Position numbers and translations under genes: made by a program. From positions 1 to 64,000 of the forward strand of contig JAKSJU010000003.1 of NCBI GenBank assembly GCA_024402095.1: a DNA stretch of 64,000 nt, in the 5' to 3' direction. The notes below the pieces were generated by a model, which was not told the origin of the DNA, searched no databases, and saw only the letters and a program-made list of their open reading frames with translations. This document shows, in pieces, positions 56,812-64,000 of this stretch (position 1 is its first letter; each line of letters begins with the position of its first letter). The DNA is from Bacteroidales bacterium. Lineage in GTDB: Bacteria > Bacteroidota > Bacteroidia > Bacteroidales > UBA932.

Positions 56812-56858
56812 TATATTTGCAATATAGGCAACAGGGTTCTGTCGTTTGACAGGACTCT
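56812..56858 (+). promoter_or_regulatory. greA promoter and leader hairpin
   Basis: The -7 box TATATTTG (56812-56819) is followed by a 56-base leader to the ATG at 56876. Bases 56833-56843 pair with 56848-56858 in an uninterrupted 11-base-pair stem (two G-U pairs) with a GTTT loop. It is followed by ATTTTAATT. The shape is like a terminator/attenuator, but the T-tract is interrupted. It may instead stabilise the transcript or affect initiation. Confidence 0.65.
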
Positions 56859-56875
56859 ATTTTAATTAACGTTTT

Positions 56876-57346
56876 ATGGCAGATGTACATTATATGAGTC
56901 AGGAAGGCTTCGACAATTTGAAGAAGGAGCTCGCCGAAGCATTGGCTCAAAGACCGGTGATAGCTGCGGCTATCGCAGAGGCAAGGGAGAAGGGCGACCT
57001 TTCCGAGAATGCGGAGTATGAGTCGGCCCGTGAGGCCCAGGGCTTGCTGGAGCTCAAGATTTCCAACCTCCAGAATATGATAAACAGCGCTAAGGTGCTC
57101 GACAGCTCCCAGCTTTCAGCTGACAAGGTCCAGATGCTGACGAAGGTGAAAGTGGAAAATCAGGCTAACAAGCAGGTTATGTCGTTTACGATTGTCGGAG
57201 AAAACGAGGCTGACTTCTCGCAGGGCAAGCTTTCGGCAACCACACCTATAGCAAAGGCTCTCATCGGGCACGGAAAAGACGAGGTCGTCGAAGCCAAGGT
57301 TCCTTCCGGTGTGTTGAAATTCAAAATACTCGAAATCTCATTATGA
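56876..57346 (+). CDS. greA: Transcription elongation factor GreA
   Basis: A 156-residue factor that rescues backtracked RNA polymerase by stimulating transcript cleavage. The N-terminal coiled coil carries the acidic tip GDLSENAEYE (the catalytic Asp and Glu), followed by the FKBP-like globular domain. It has its own promoter and a structured leader. It overlaps the HIT-family gene by 4 bases. Confidence 0.96.
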   Translation: MADVHYMSQEGFDNLKKELAEALAQRPVIAAAIAEAREKGDLSENAEYESAREAQGLLELKISNLQNMINSAKVLDSSQLSADKVQMLTKVKVENQANKQVMSFTIVGENEADFSQGKLSATTPIAKALIGHGKDEVVEAKVPSGVLKFKILEISL

Positions 57347-57744
57347 CAATCTTTACCAAGATAGCCAAAGGGGAGATTCCTTCATACAAAGTGGCGGAGA
57401 ATGAAGAATTCTACGCCTTTTTGGATATAAATCCCCTTGCAAAGGGACATACTCTTGTGATCCCTAAGAAAGTTGAGGATGACTATATCTTCCATCTTGA
57501 TGAAAAGACCTATGAGGGGTTGTGGGCATTTGCAAGAAAAGTAGCGACAGCCATCAAGGCCGCAGTGCCGTGCCAGCGCGTAGGTGTGGCTGTGCTCGGA
57601 ATGGAAGTGCCTCATACGCATATCCATTTGATTCCTCTCCAGACGGAGGGTGACATGGATTTCAAGAAAAAACGTCCTGAATTTACACCAGAGCAGCAGG
57701 CTGAGACTGCTGCAGCAATCCTTAAAGAATATGAAAAGTTATAG
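57343..57744 (+). CDS. HIT-family nucleotide hydrolase/transferase
   Basis: A 133-residue HIT protein. The histidine triad is HTHIHLIPL, preceded by FAKIAKGEIPSYK-type (here FTKIAKGEIPSYKV) and DINPLAKGHTLVIPKK. This is the Hint/HinT branch, which hydrolyses purine nucleoside phosphoramidates and related compounds. The substrate in the cell is unknown. It overlaps greA by 4 bases and the next lipoprotein gene by 14 bases. Confidence 0.93.
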   Translation: MTIFTKIAKGEIPSYKVAENEEFYAFLDINPLAKGHTLVIPKKVEDDYIFHLDEKTYEGLWAFARKVATAIKAAVPCQRVGVAVLGMEVPHTHIHLIPLQTEGDMDFKKKRPEFTPEQQAETAAAILKEYEKL

Positions 57745-58837
57745 AATTGCCCTCATGGCCTTTGTGGCTCTGGCTCTTTCTGCCTGCTCGAAGAAAGCCG
57801 AGGTAGTATGCACGGTAGCCGAAGCACCGGAAAGCGAATTCATTGTCAAACTGTTGGATGTCAACACATACAATGTTCTTGATACAGTGAAGTCAAACGC
57901 TTCAGGCGTTTTCAGATATTCTCTTGAAATAGAAAAGAACCAGCCTGAGTTCGTCTATCTATTCGATGGAGAAAAGCAGATTGCAGCTCTTCTCCTTGAG
58001 GCGGGAGAGAAAGCCGTTGTCGTTGCAGACAGGGACGGCAATTATTCAGTCAGCGGTTCGGAGGGCTCTGCCAAGCTGAAAGAAGTGAATGATCGGTTCG
58101 CCTCCTTTATGGCAAACATGAGGAAGGCGGTGGACGCTTCCGACAGCAAGGCTGCTTCTGCAGAATATGTCAGGTATTACAGAGAGTGCGTGAAGTATGT
58201 GGTCTCAAACCCATATTCTCTTACTGTGATTCCTGTGCTTTTTCAGCAGATCAACGAGGACTCGCCTGTGTTCGCTCAGCCTACGGATGCCCTTTATTTC
58301 AGAAATGTCTGCGATTCCCTCAAGACCAGGTATCCGGATTCGAAATATGTGAAGTCACTTGACAATGAGGCAACCAGACGCTCCAAACTTCTGGCCCTGA
58401 ATACAAACTTCAATGCAGCCGGGGAAACCGGTTTCCCGGATCTGAACATAGCTGATGTGAACGGTAATAAAGTTGCGCTGAGCTCTGTTGACGCAAAGGT
58501 GATCATGCTTTATTTCTGGACTGCTGCCGATGCGGAACAGAAGATTATCAATGTTGAATCCCTGCTCCCTCTCTACAAGGAGTTCCATCCCCGTGGGTTT
58601 GAGATCTATTCTGTCTGCGTCGATATTGACAAGGCCGAGTGGGTTACATGTGTTAAGAATCAGCAGCTGCCTTGGATTAATGTCAATGACGGTCTGGGAG
58701 CGACTTCAAGGGCTCTTGCCCTCTATAATGTGGTAGCCCTGCCGTCGACGTTCCTGATTGCAGACGGAGAACTGACCGGCATTTCCGCGACAAGTGAAGC
58801 GGAGTTCCGCAGAGAAATATCCAGATTGTTAAAATAA
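57731..58837 (+). CDS. Thioredoxin-like lipoprotein without CxxC
   Basis: A 368-residue exported protein. The signal peptide ends in a lipobox with Cys19 (ALSAC). Residues about 25-230 resemble the DUF4369-type N-terminal domain of Bacteroidales TlpA-like proteins. The C-terminal thioredoxin-like domain has FPDLNIADVNGNKVALSS and later ALPSTFLI (the cis-Pro segment). Where the CxxC active site should be, it reads YFWTAADAEQK. It therefore cannot act as a dithiol oxidoreductase and may bind peptides or partner proteins. The start is ATG 57731, overlapping the HIT gene by 14 bases. It overlaps tsaB by 9 bases at the 3' end. Confidence 0.87.
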   Translation: MKSYRIALMAFVALALSACSKKAEVVCTVAEAPESEFIVKLLDVNTYNVLDTVKSNASGVFRYSLEIEKNQPEFVYLFDGEKQIAALLLEAGEKAVVVADRDGNYSVSGSEGSAKLKEVNDRFASFMANMRKAVDASDSKAASAEYVRYYRECVKYVVSNPYSLTVIPVLFQQINEDSPVFAQPTDALYFRNVCDSLKTRYPDSKYVKSLDNEATRRSKLLALNTNFNAAGETGFPDLNIADVNGNKVALSSVDAKVIMLYFWTAADAEQKIINVESLLPLYKEFHPRGFEIYSVCVDIDKAEWVTCVKNQQLPWINVNDGLGATSRALALYNVVALPSTFLIADGELTGISATSEAEFRREISRLLK

Positions 58838-59521
58838 GGATTTCTTGGAGACAGTTGCAACAAACTGTTTCAGGTAGAAAGGTTCGAAGTACGCTGTATT
58901 TTCGAACCTTTTTTCTTCGAAGGCCTTCAGTGCCGGGTGGAGCATTGAACTGGCTTTAGGACATTCCTGTGCGAATGCGGCATTGGTGCAGCCAAGTGTT
59001 TCGGCGCATTTCCCGGCTCCGTCCCCTATGAAAAGAACTGGACCTGCGTCAAGTTCGTCCGCAAAACTGTCTTTGTCAATGATCTTAGGCTCGATTTCAC
59101 CGGTCCTGATTTTATCCGATGTATAAACGGCGGTGTAAACCTCCATTCTGCGGGCATCAATCATAGGAATTATATGCCTGCAGCCTGTAGGAACAAGATT
59201 TTCGTCAAAGGCCTGCCACACAAGGGTTTCGAGTGTATCGACCGCTATCAGAGGAAGATTTGCGGCAAAACAGAGGCCTTTCGCTGTGCTCACCCCGACT
59301 CTCAGTCCGGTATATGATCCGGGTCCCATGCTGACGCAGACAGCATCGCAATCACTGACTTTCAGCCCTTTCTCGTCAAGCATGTCCTTGACAAAAAGCG
59401 CAGTCTTTGAAGCATGGGCGCGGGGTTCGGAACTTTCTCTGCTGCATACTATGCAGCCGTTTTCAACGAGGGCGGTTGAACAGAGAGCCGTTGACGTCTC
59501 TATCAGAATTATTCTAGACAT
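58829..59521 (-). CDS. tsaB: tRNA threonylcarbamoyladenosine biosynthesis protein TsaB
   Basis: A 230-residue ASKHA-fold protein that pairs with TsaD in making t6A37 on tRNAs. The N-terminal IILIETSTALCSTAL and SMGPGSYTGLRVGVSTAKGLCFA are clear, together with IDARRMEVYTAVY. It overlaps cvpA at its start (8 bases) and the thioredoxin-like lipoprotein at its 3' end (9 bases). It is cotranscribed with cvpA. Confidence 0.94.
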   Translation of the reverse strand: MSRIILIETSTALCSTALVENGCIVCSRESSEPRAHASKTALFVKDMLDEKGLKVSDCDAVCVSMGPGSYTGLRVGVSTAKGLCFAANLPLIAVDTLETLVWQAFDENLVPTGCRHIIPMIDARRMEVYTAVYTSDKIRTGEIEPKIIDKDSFADELDAGPVLFIGDGAGKCAETLGCTNAAFAQECPKASSMLHPALKAFEEKRFENTAYFEPFYLKQFVATVSKKSLF

Positions 59522-60008
59522 TTGAAATCAGACCGTGAAGGAATGGGAATATCTGCTGGCAGATATTACGGATTCCGTTGTACAATACGGATGCGTCAAG
59601 TGTTTCCGGCTTGATCAGATGCCAGTTGGCGTTGAGTCCGTCAATAAGATTGATTATTAATCCGAGTATGATGACAGTTTTGAGTATTGCAAAGCAAATG
59701 CCCAGAAACTTGTTAAGCCATCCCAGCATCACCAGCCTGAGAACGCGGCTTATGAGCCCTCCTATGAGGTTGAGTACAATGATGACGACAATGACTATTA
59801 CTGCAAAACTGATGATTTTGATCATATTGCCGTCTGCTGCGATATATCCGGCCAGCCATTCGCTTACGGCCGTTGAGAAGTGAAATGCCAGATATGCACC
59901 GATAATCACCGAAGCGAGGGCCACAACCTGTCCGACAAAACCCTTGGAAATGCCCTGCACGATGGCTGGGATGAAACATAGCAGGAGTATAATGTCTATT
60001 GCACCCAT
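59514..60008 (-). CDS. CvpA family membrane protein
   Basis: A 164-residue inner-membrane protein with four TM helices. The opening AIDIILLLCFIPAIVQGISKGFVGQVVAL is the family signature. Members are linked to colicin V production and envelope homeostasis, and their activity is unknown. It is the first gene of the cvpA-tsaB operon. A minus-strand TAATTTTG box (60073-60066), with TTTG (60095-60092) at an 18-base spacing, may start the transcript, giving a 57-base leader. Confidence 0.9.
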   Translation of the reverse strand: MGAIDIILLLCFIPAIVQGISKGFVGQVVALASVIIGAYLAFHFSTAVSEWLAGYIAADGNMIKIISFAVIVIVVIIVLNLIGGLISRVLRLVMLGWLNKFLGICFAILKTVIILGLIINLIDGLNANWHLIKPETLDASVLYNGIRNICQQIFPFLHGLISNV

Positions 60009-60013
60009 GATGA

Positions 60014-60045
60014 TTGTAAAAACTCAGGAAAATATGTTAAATTTG
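60014..60045 (+). promoter_or_regulatory. ileS promoter
   Basis: TTG (60014-60016) is followed after 21 bases by TAAATTTG (60038-60045), giving a 38-base leader to the ATG at 60084. This pair of elements fits the Bacteroidota promoter pattern. Confidence 0.6.
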
Positions 60046-60065
60046 TAGATTACGTATTTGTAAGG

Positions 60066-60095
60066 CAAAATTAGCTAAAAAATATGACATTCAAA
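60066..60095 (-). promoter_or_regulatory. Possible cvpA promoter inside the ileS leader
   Basis: On the minus strand TTTG (60095-60092) and TAATTTTG (60073-60066) are 18 bases apart. The -33 element is inside the first codons of ileS. If both are used, the cvpA and ileS transcripts overlap over about 20-30 bases. Confidence 0.42.
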
Positions 60096-63000
60096 GAGTA
60101 TAAGGGATTAGACCTCGTTTCCACCGGAAACCAGGTGCTTGAGAGATGGAAGAAACTTGGAGCATTCGAGAAGTCAGTGGAACTTCGTGAAGGAGCTCCT
60201 GAATTCATATTCTTTGAAGGCCCTCCTTCAGCCAACGGAATGCCGGGAATCCATCACGTGATGGCCCGCAGCATCAAGGATTCTATATGCCGCTACAAGT
60301 CCATGACCGGGTACAAGGTACGCCGCCGTGCCGGCTGGGATACCCACGGACTGCCGGTTGAGCTCGGAGTCGAGAAGAAACTCGGTATCACAAAGGCTGA
60401 TATCGGCAACAGGATTTCCATTGAGGAATATAACCGCACTTGCCGTTCGGAAGTGATGAAATATACTTCCGAGTGGGTCAATATGACTGAAAGGGTAGGT
60501 TACTGGGTTGACATGAACGATCCGTACATTACGTATGACAACCGGTACATCGAGACCTTGTGGTGGCTTCTTAGGAAAATCTATGACAAAGGTCTGCTCT
60601 ACAAGGGCTTTACCATTCAGCCATATTCTCCTACAGACGGTACGGGATTGAGTACCCATGAGCTCAACCAGCCCGGTTGTTACAGGGATGTCACGGACAC
60701 CACAGTAACGGCGCAGTTCAAGGTCATCGGCGAGGACGAACTGTATTTCCTCGCATGGACAACCACTCCTTGGACCTTACCTTCAAATACGGCACTTTGC
60801 GTCGGACCTGAGATTGACTACGTTAAAGTCAAATCACAGAACCCTTATACCGGCAAGACGGCGACATATATCCTTGCGCAGGCACTTGTCGGGGCCTGGT
60901 TCAATGACAAGGTTCCTTATGAGGTCCTCCCCGGGACAATCAAGGGAAAAGACCTCGTCGGGATGCGTTATGAACAGCTGATACCTTGGTTCAAGCCTCT
61001 TGAGGGCGATGCATTCAGGGTGATTCCAGGGGATTATGTTACAACTGCTGACGGTACAGGCATAGTGCATATCGCTCCTACCTTCGGTGCGGATGACAAG
61101 AAAGTGGCCTCCGCCGCCGGAATAGGTCCGATGATGGTGCTTGACCGTGACGGCAATCCTCAGGCGCAGGTTGACCGCCAGGGGCGTTTCTTCAGGCTGG
61201 AAGACATGGATGCGAAGTTCGCTTCAGAGTCGGTGGATCCTGAATACGCACAGTTCTCGGGCAAATATGTTAAGAAGGGATATAAGCAGTATTTCGAGAA
61301 AAACGAGAATCCTGATGATCCTACTCTGGATGTGGAGATCTGCATGATGCTGAAGGCGGACGGACGGGCGTTCAAGATTCAGAAGCACGTGCACAGCTAT
61401 CCGCACAGTTGGCGTACAGACCTTCCTGTCCTTTATTTCCCGCTCGACTCCTGGTTCATCAAGGCATCTGCGGTCAAGGATGAGATGGTTTCTCTCAATA
61501 AGCAGATTACCTGGAAACCTGAATCTACGGGAACCGGACGCTTCGGCCAGTGGCTTGAGAATATTCAGGACTGGAACCTCAGCCGCAGCCGTTTCTGGGG
61601 AACTCCGCTTCCGATCTGGAGAACCGAGGACGGCAGGGAAGAGAAGTGCATAGGCTCAGTCAAGGAGCTCTATTCTGAGATAGACAAGGCTGTCGAAGCC
61701 GGATTCATGAAGTCAAACCCTCTTCGCGAGGCAGGCTTTGACCCTTCAGACATGTCGAAGGAGAATTACGACAGGATAGACCTGCACAGACCATATGTGG
61801 ACAATGTATTCCTTGTCAGCGACAGCGGCAGGAAGATGATCAGGGAGACTGATCTTATTGACGTATGGTTCGATTCCGGTTCTATGCCATATGCACAGGA
61901 AGGACTACGCAATATCGATGGTCCTGATTTCGGTTGTACTGCCGATTTCATCGCCGAAGGAGTTGACCAGACCAGAGGGTGGTTCTACACTCTTCACGCA
62001 ATCCATACGATGGTAAGCGGCACACGCGCTTTCAAGAGGGTCATTTCCAACGGACTAGTCCTGGACAAAGACGGAAACAAGATGAGCAAGCGCCTGGGCA
62101 ATGCTGTGGATCCGTTCCAGCAGCTTGACAAATACGGTGCAGATGCTCTCCGGTGGTACATGCTTACAAATGCCCAGCCTTGGGATAATCTCCGTTTTGA
62201 TGAGGCGGGTGTTGATGAGGTGAGACGCAAGTTCTTCGGAACGCTTTACAATACGTATTCATTCTTTGCATTGTATGCGAATGTGGACGGGTTCGACTCC
62301 TCCGCTGAAAAGATTGGATACAATGACAGGCCGGAGATTGACAGATGGATAATTTCCCTTCTCAATACTTTGGTGAAGGATGTCGAGGCGGCATATGAGG
62401 ATTACGATGTGACAACGGCAGGAAGACTTATCCAGGATTTCGTATGTGATCATGTTTCCAACTGGTATGTCAGACTCAACAGAAAACGCTTCTGGGGAGG
62501 CGGACTGACGCAGGACAAGATATCTGCATATCAGACTCTTCATGAGGTCCTGAGCAAGGTGGCTCTTCTCTCCGCCCCGATAGCTCCGTTCTATATGGAT
62601 CAGTTGTGGAACGATCTGACCGGAGGCGAATGCATCCATTTCGAAAGTATGCCTCAGGTGTGCACGGAACTTATAGACAAGGACCTTGAGGAAAGGATGG
62701 AACTGGCACAGAAGGCTACGTCAATGGTGCTTGCGTTGCGCAGAAAGGTGAATATCAAAGTCCGCCAGCCGCTTTCAAAAATCATTGTCCCTGTAATTTC
62801 TGACAAGGTTCGCGGCCAGTTTGAGAAAGTCAAGGAACTCATCCTCACAGAGGTCAATGTCAAAGAGGCCGAATTCATATCAGACACTGCCGGTATCATC
62901 ACCAAGAAGATCAAGCCGAACTTCCGTACTCTCGGCAAGAAATACGGTGCCCAGATGAAGGGAATCGCAGCCGCATTCGGACAGTTTGACCAGAAGACCA

Positions 63001-63440
63001 TAGCGGCAATCGAAGCTGCCGGTACATATTCACTTGATATGGCAGGGGTGGCTGTGACTCTCGAACCGGAAGATTACGAAATATCTTCAGAAGACATGCC
63101 GGGCTGGCTCGTGGCCACAGAAGGTCAGCTGACCATCGCTCTCGATATCGAGGTTTCAGAAGGCTTGCGACATGAAGGCACCGCCCGTGAACTTATTAAC
63201 AGGATACAGAACATCAGAAAGGACAGTGACTTTGAAGTCACCGACAAGGTTGATGTGGTAATTTTTGCGGAAGGAGCTGCATACGAGGAGATTGCGGCTG
63301 CATTGAAAGAATATAAGTCCTACCTTGCCTCCCAGACACTCGCTCTCAGTGTAGAGCTTGAGGATATCGCCAGGGCCGACGAAAAGGCGGCTCCTGTCGA
63401 GTGGGACGAGGCTCAGGTCAAGATAAAAGTAACACGATAA
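60084..63440 (+). CDS. ileS: Isoleucyl-tRNA synthetase with GIHH signature
   Basis: An 1118-residue class I synthetase charging tRNA-Ile, with a CP1 editing domain. The usual HxGH signature is replaced by GIHH at residues 55-58 (ANGMPGIHHVM), and the KMSKS loop reads KMSKR (GNKMSKRLGN). The Trp-rich WDTHGLPVE is present. The long length, GIHH and KMSKR match the eukaryote-like IleRS2 group, which is known for resistance to mupirocin; here this is an inference. The first of three genes in the ileS-DksA-like-lspA order, with its own promoter. Confidence 0.95.
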   Translation: MTFKEYKGLDLVSTGNQVLERWKKLGAFEKSVELREGAPEFIFFEGPPSANGMPGIHHVMARSIKDSICRYKSMTGYKVRRRAGWDTHGLPVELGVEKKLGITKADIGNRISIEEYNRTCRSEVMKYTSEWVNMTERVGYWVDMNDPYITYDNRYIETLWWLLRKIYDKGLLYKGFTIQPYSPTDGTGLSTHELNQPGCYRDVTDTTVTAQFKVIGEDELYFLAWTTTPWTLPSNTALCVGPEIDYVKVKSQNPYTGKTATYILAQALVGAWFNDKVPYEVLPGTIKGKDLVGMRYEQLIPWFKPLEGDAFRVIPGDYVTTADGTGIVHIAPTFGADDKKVASAAGIGPMMVLDRDGNPQAQVDRQGRFFRLEDMDAKFASESVDPEYAQFSGKYVKKGYKQYFEKNENPDDPTLDVEICMMLKADGRAFKIQKHVHSYPHSWRTDLPVLYFPLDSWFIKASAVKDEMVSLNKQITWKPESTGTGRFGQWLENIQDWNLSRSRFWGTPLPIWRTEDGREEKCIGSVKELYSEIDKAVEAGFMKSNPLREAGFDPSDMSKENYDRIDLHRPYVDNVFLVSDSGRKMIRETDLIDVWFDSGSMPYAQEGLRNIDGPDFGCTADFIAEGVDQTRGWFYTLHAIHTMVSGTRAFKRVISNGLVLDKDGNKMSKRLGNAVDPFQQLDKYGADALRWYMLTNAQPWDNLRFDEAGVDEVRRKFFGTLYNTYSFFALYANVDGFDSSAEKIGYNDRPEIDRWIISLLNTLVKDVEAAYEDYDVTTAGRLIQDFVCDHVSNWYVRLNRKRFWGGGLTQDKISAYQTLHEVLSKVALLSAPIAPFYMDQLWNDLTGGECIHFESMPQVCTELIDKDLEERMELAQKATSMVLALRRKVNIKVRQPLSKIIVPVISDKVRGQFEKVKELILTEVNVKEAEFISDTAGIITKKIKPNFRTLGKKYGAQMKGIAAAFGQFDQKTIAAIEAAGTYSLDMAGVAVTLEPEDYEISSEDMPGWLVATEGQLTIALDIEVSEGLRHEGTARELINRIQNIRKDSDFEVTDKVDVVIFAEGAAYEEIAAALKEYKSYLASQTLALSVELEDIARADEKAAPVEWDEAQVKIKVTR

Positions 63441-63450
63441 ATTAATAACT

Positions 63451-63852
63451 ATGGCAGAAGACGTTAAGACACGTTACTCCGATGAGGAACTCGAGGAATT
63501 CAAGGTGATTATCCTTGATATGCTCGAGAAAGCGAAGTCAGAGTATAACTCTCTTCGCGAGGTCGTGATGCACAATGGCACCAACGACATTGAGGACACG
63601 TCTCCTTCATTCAGAACAGTGGAGGACGACGGTGCAAACCAGCTCTCCAAAGAAGAAGCCAGCCAGCTGGCCCAGCGTCAGTATAAGTTCATACAGAACC
63701 TCGAGGCAGCTCTCGTACGTATCGAGAACAAGACCTATGGTATCTGCAGGGTCACTGGCAAACTTATCCCTAAGGAAAGGCTTCGTCTTGTTCCTCATGC
63801 AACCCTGACCGTGGAGGCCAAGGAAATGTTGGCCAAAAACGGACAGAAATAG
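63451..63852 (+). CDS. TraR/DksA-family protein without zinc site
   Basis: A 133-residue protein. The N-terminal helical coiled coil (EELEEFKVIILDMLEKAKSEYNSLRE) leads to the globular domain with IENKTYGICRVTGKLIPKERL. Only one cysteine of the four-Cys zinc finger remains (GICRVTG). Zinc-less DksA-like proteins are known in several groups and can still bind RNA polymerase. The position between ileS and lspA is conserved in Bacteroidales as I recall. It likely modulates transcription initiation, but the match to (p)ppGpp response is uncertain. Confidence 0.88.
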   Translation: MAEDVKTRYSDEELEEFKVIILDMLEKAKSEYNSLREVVMHNGTNDIEDTSPSFRTVEDDGANQLSKEEASQLAQRQYKFIQNLEAALVRIENKTYGICRVTGKLIPKERLRLVPHATLTVEAKEMLAKNGQK

Positions 63853-63853
63853 A

Positions 63854-64000
63854 ATGAAACTTTCAAGAGGAGCCAGACTCGTCATCCTGGGTGCCATACT
63901 GGTGGTCATCGATCAGGTCTCAAAAGTCCTGGTCAAGACGGGTATGGACCTCGGGCAGCAGATTTATGTTATCGGCAATTGGTTCCGCCTCTGCTTCATC
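63854..64000 (+). CDS. lspA: Lipoprotein signal peptidase, partial
   Basis: The frame opens at ATG 63854, one base after the DksA-like gene, and runs off the window with 49 codons visible. It has a short basic N-terminus and a TM helix (LVILGAILVVIDQVSKVLVK). The DQVSK motif and the following IGNWFRLCFI fit signal peptidase II, which cleaves prolipoproteins after lipidation. The catalytic aspartates lie beyond the edge. It would process the lipoproteins seen here (18934, 57731). Confidence 0.88.
   Translation, partial: MKLSRGARLVILGAILVVIDQVSKVLVKTGMDLGQQIYVIGNWFRLCFI

Noticed and set aside
56833..56858. Hairpin as terminator of the ribF/small-gene transcript
   Set aside because: It lies downstream of the greA -7 box and its T-tract is interrupted, so a leader structure is more likely; partial termination is not excluded.
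1..64000. Mobile elements, CRISPR arrays, rRNA or tRNA genes
   Set aside because: No transposase, integrase, direct-repeat arrays, rRNA segments or cloverleaf-like sequences were recognised; intergenic regions are almost all shorter than 80 bases.

Overview
This window is a dense stretch of core chromosome from a member of the phylum Bacteroidota, most likely the order Bacteroidales. The evidence is the recurrent TAnnTTTG promoter -7 box, the near absence of Shine-Dalgarno sequences, and protein variants I recognise as Bacteroidales forms. These include a 3-phosphoglycerate dehydrogenase reading TPKKMGAQ, paired deoxynucleoside kinases, a DUF1015 protein beside serC-serA, a DUF4783 protein, and the order ileS-TraR/DksA-lspA. 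Genus-level placement is not possible from this view. I see no rRNA, tRNA, insertion sequence, phage gene or CRISPR array, and no stretch over 300 bases lacks a gene. Most genes abut or overlap by 4 bases (ATGA type).

Layout. 1-5296 (minus): rsgA, a MATE exporter, rnr and a CorC/CNNM protein cut by the left edge. 5337-10375 (plus): polyprenyl diphosphate synthase, rdgB, U32 peptidase-like protein, S41 protease, recO. 10368-11216 (minus): a DMT transporter. 11261-14983 (plus): uvrA and a uridine-kinase-like gene, facing a metallo-beta-lactamase-fold hydrolase. 15709-19719 (plus): two tandem deoxynucleoside kinases, an acyl-CoA synthetase and an FKBP lipoprotein, ending in an intrinsic terminator shared with an acidic-tailed protein on the minus strand. 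20349-30439 (plus): yigZ, serC, serA, DUF1015, recQ, dnaG, metG. 30396-32923 (minus): dnaX-lptB. 32965-34766 (plus): a secreted unknown, an O-methyltransferase and an unknown. 34751-35896 (minus): an NtrX-like sigma-54 activator without a DNA-binding domain. 35971-38147 (plus): cmk, ispH, efp, facing a DUF4783 gene. 38599-58837 (plus): rlmH, an NtrY-like kinase, engB, prs, a small Cys protein, der, xseAB, a five-gene glycogen/alpha-glucan cluster, ribF, a 59-residue protein, greA, a HIT protein and a thioredoxin-like lipoprotein. 58829-60008 (minus): cvpA-tsaB. 60084-64000 (plus): ileS, a zinc-less DksA-like protein and the start of lspA.

The genes are mainly housekeeping: translation (efp, metG, ileS, rsgA, der, engB, rlmH, tsaB), replication and repair (dnaX, dnaG, uvrA, recO, recQ, xseAB), nucleotide and cofactor supply, envelope maintenance, and storage glucan turnover.

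The most notable pattern is regulatory. In seven of the eight divergent gene pairs the two -7 boxes face each other as CAAAnnTA-N(11-13)-TAnnTTTG, and in many cases the box ends only 4-8 nt before the start codon, which predicts overlapping bidirectional promoters and leaderless or nearly leaderless mRNAs. Six of seven convergent pairs overlap at their 3' ends. At the protein level, IleS carries GIHH where class I synthetases have HxGH, SerA lacks the usual catalytic His and Glu, and the NtrX-like regulator lacks both a DNA-binding domain and a canonical GAFTGA loop. No clearly new multi-gene system was found.
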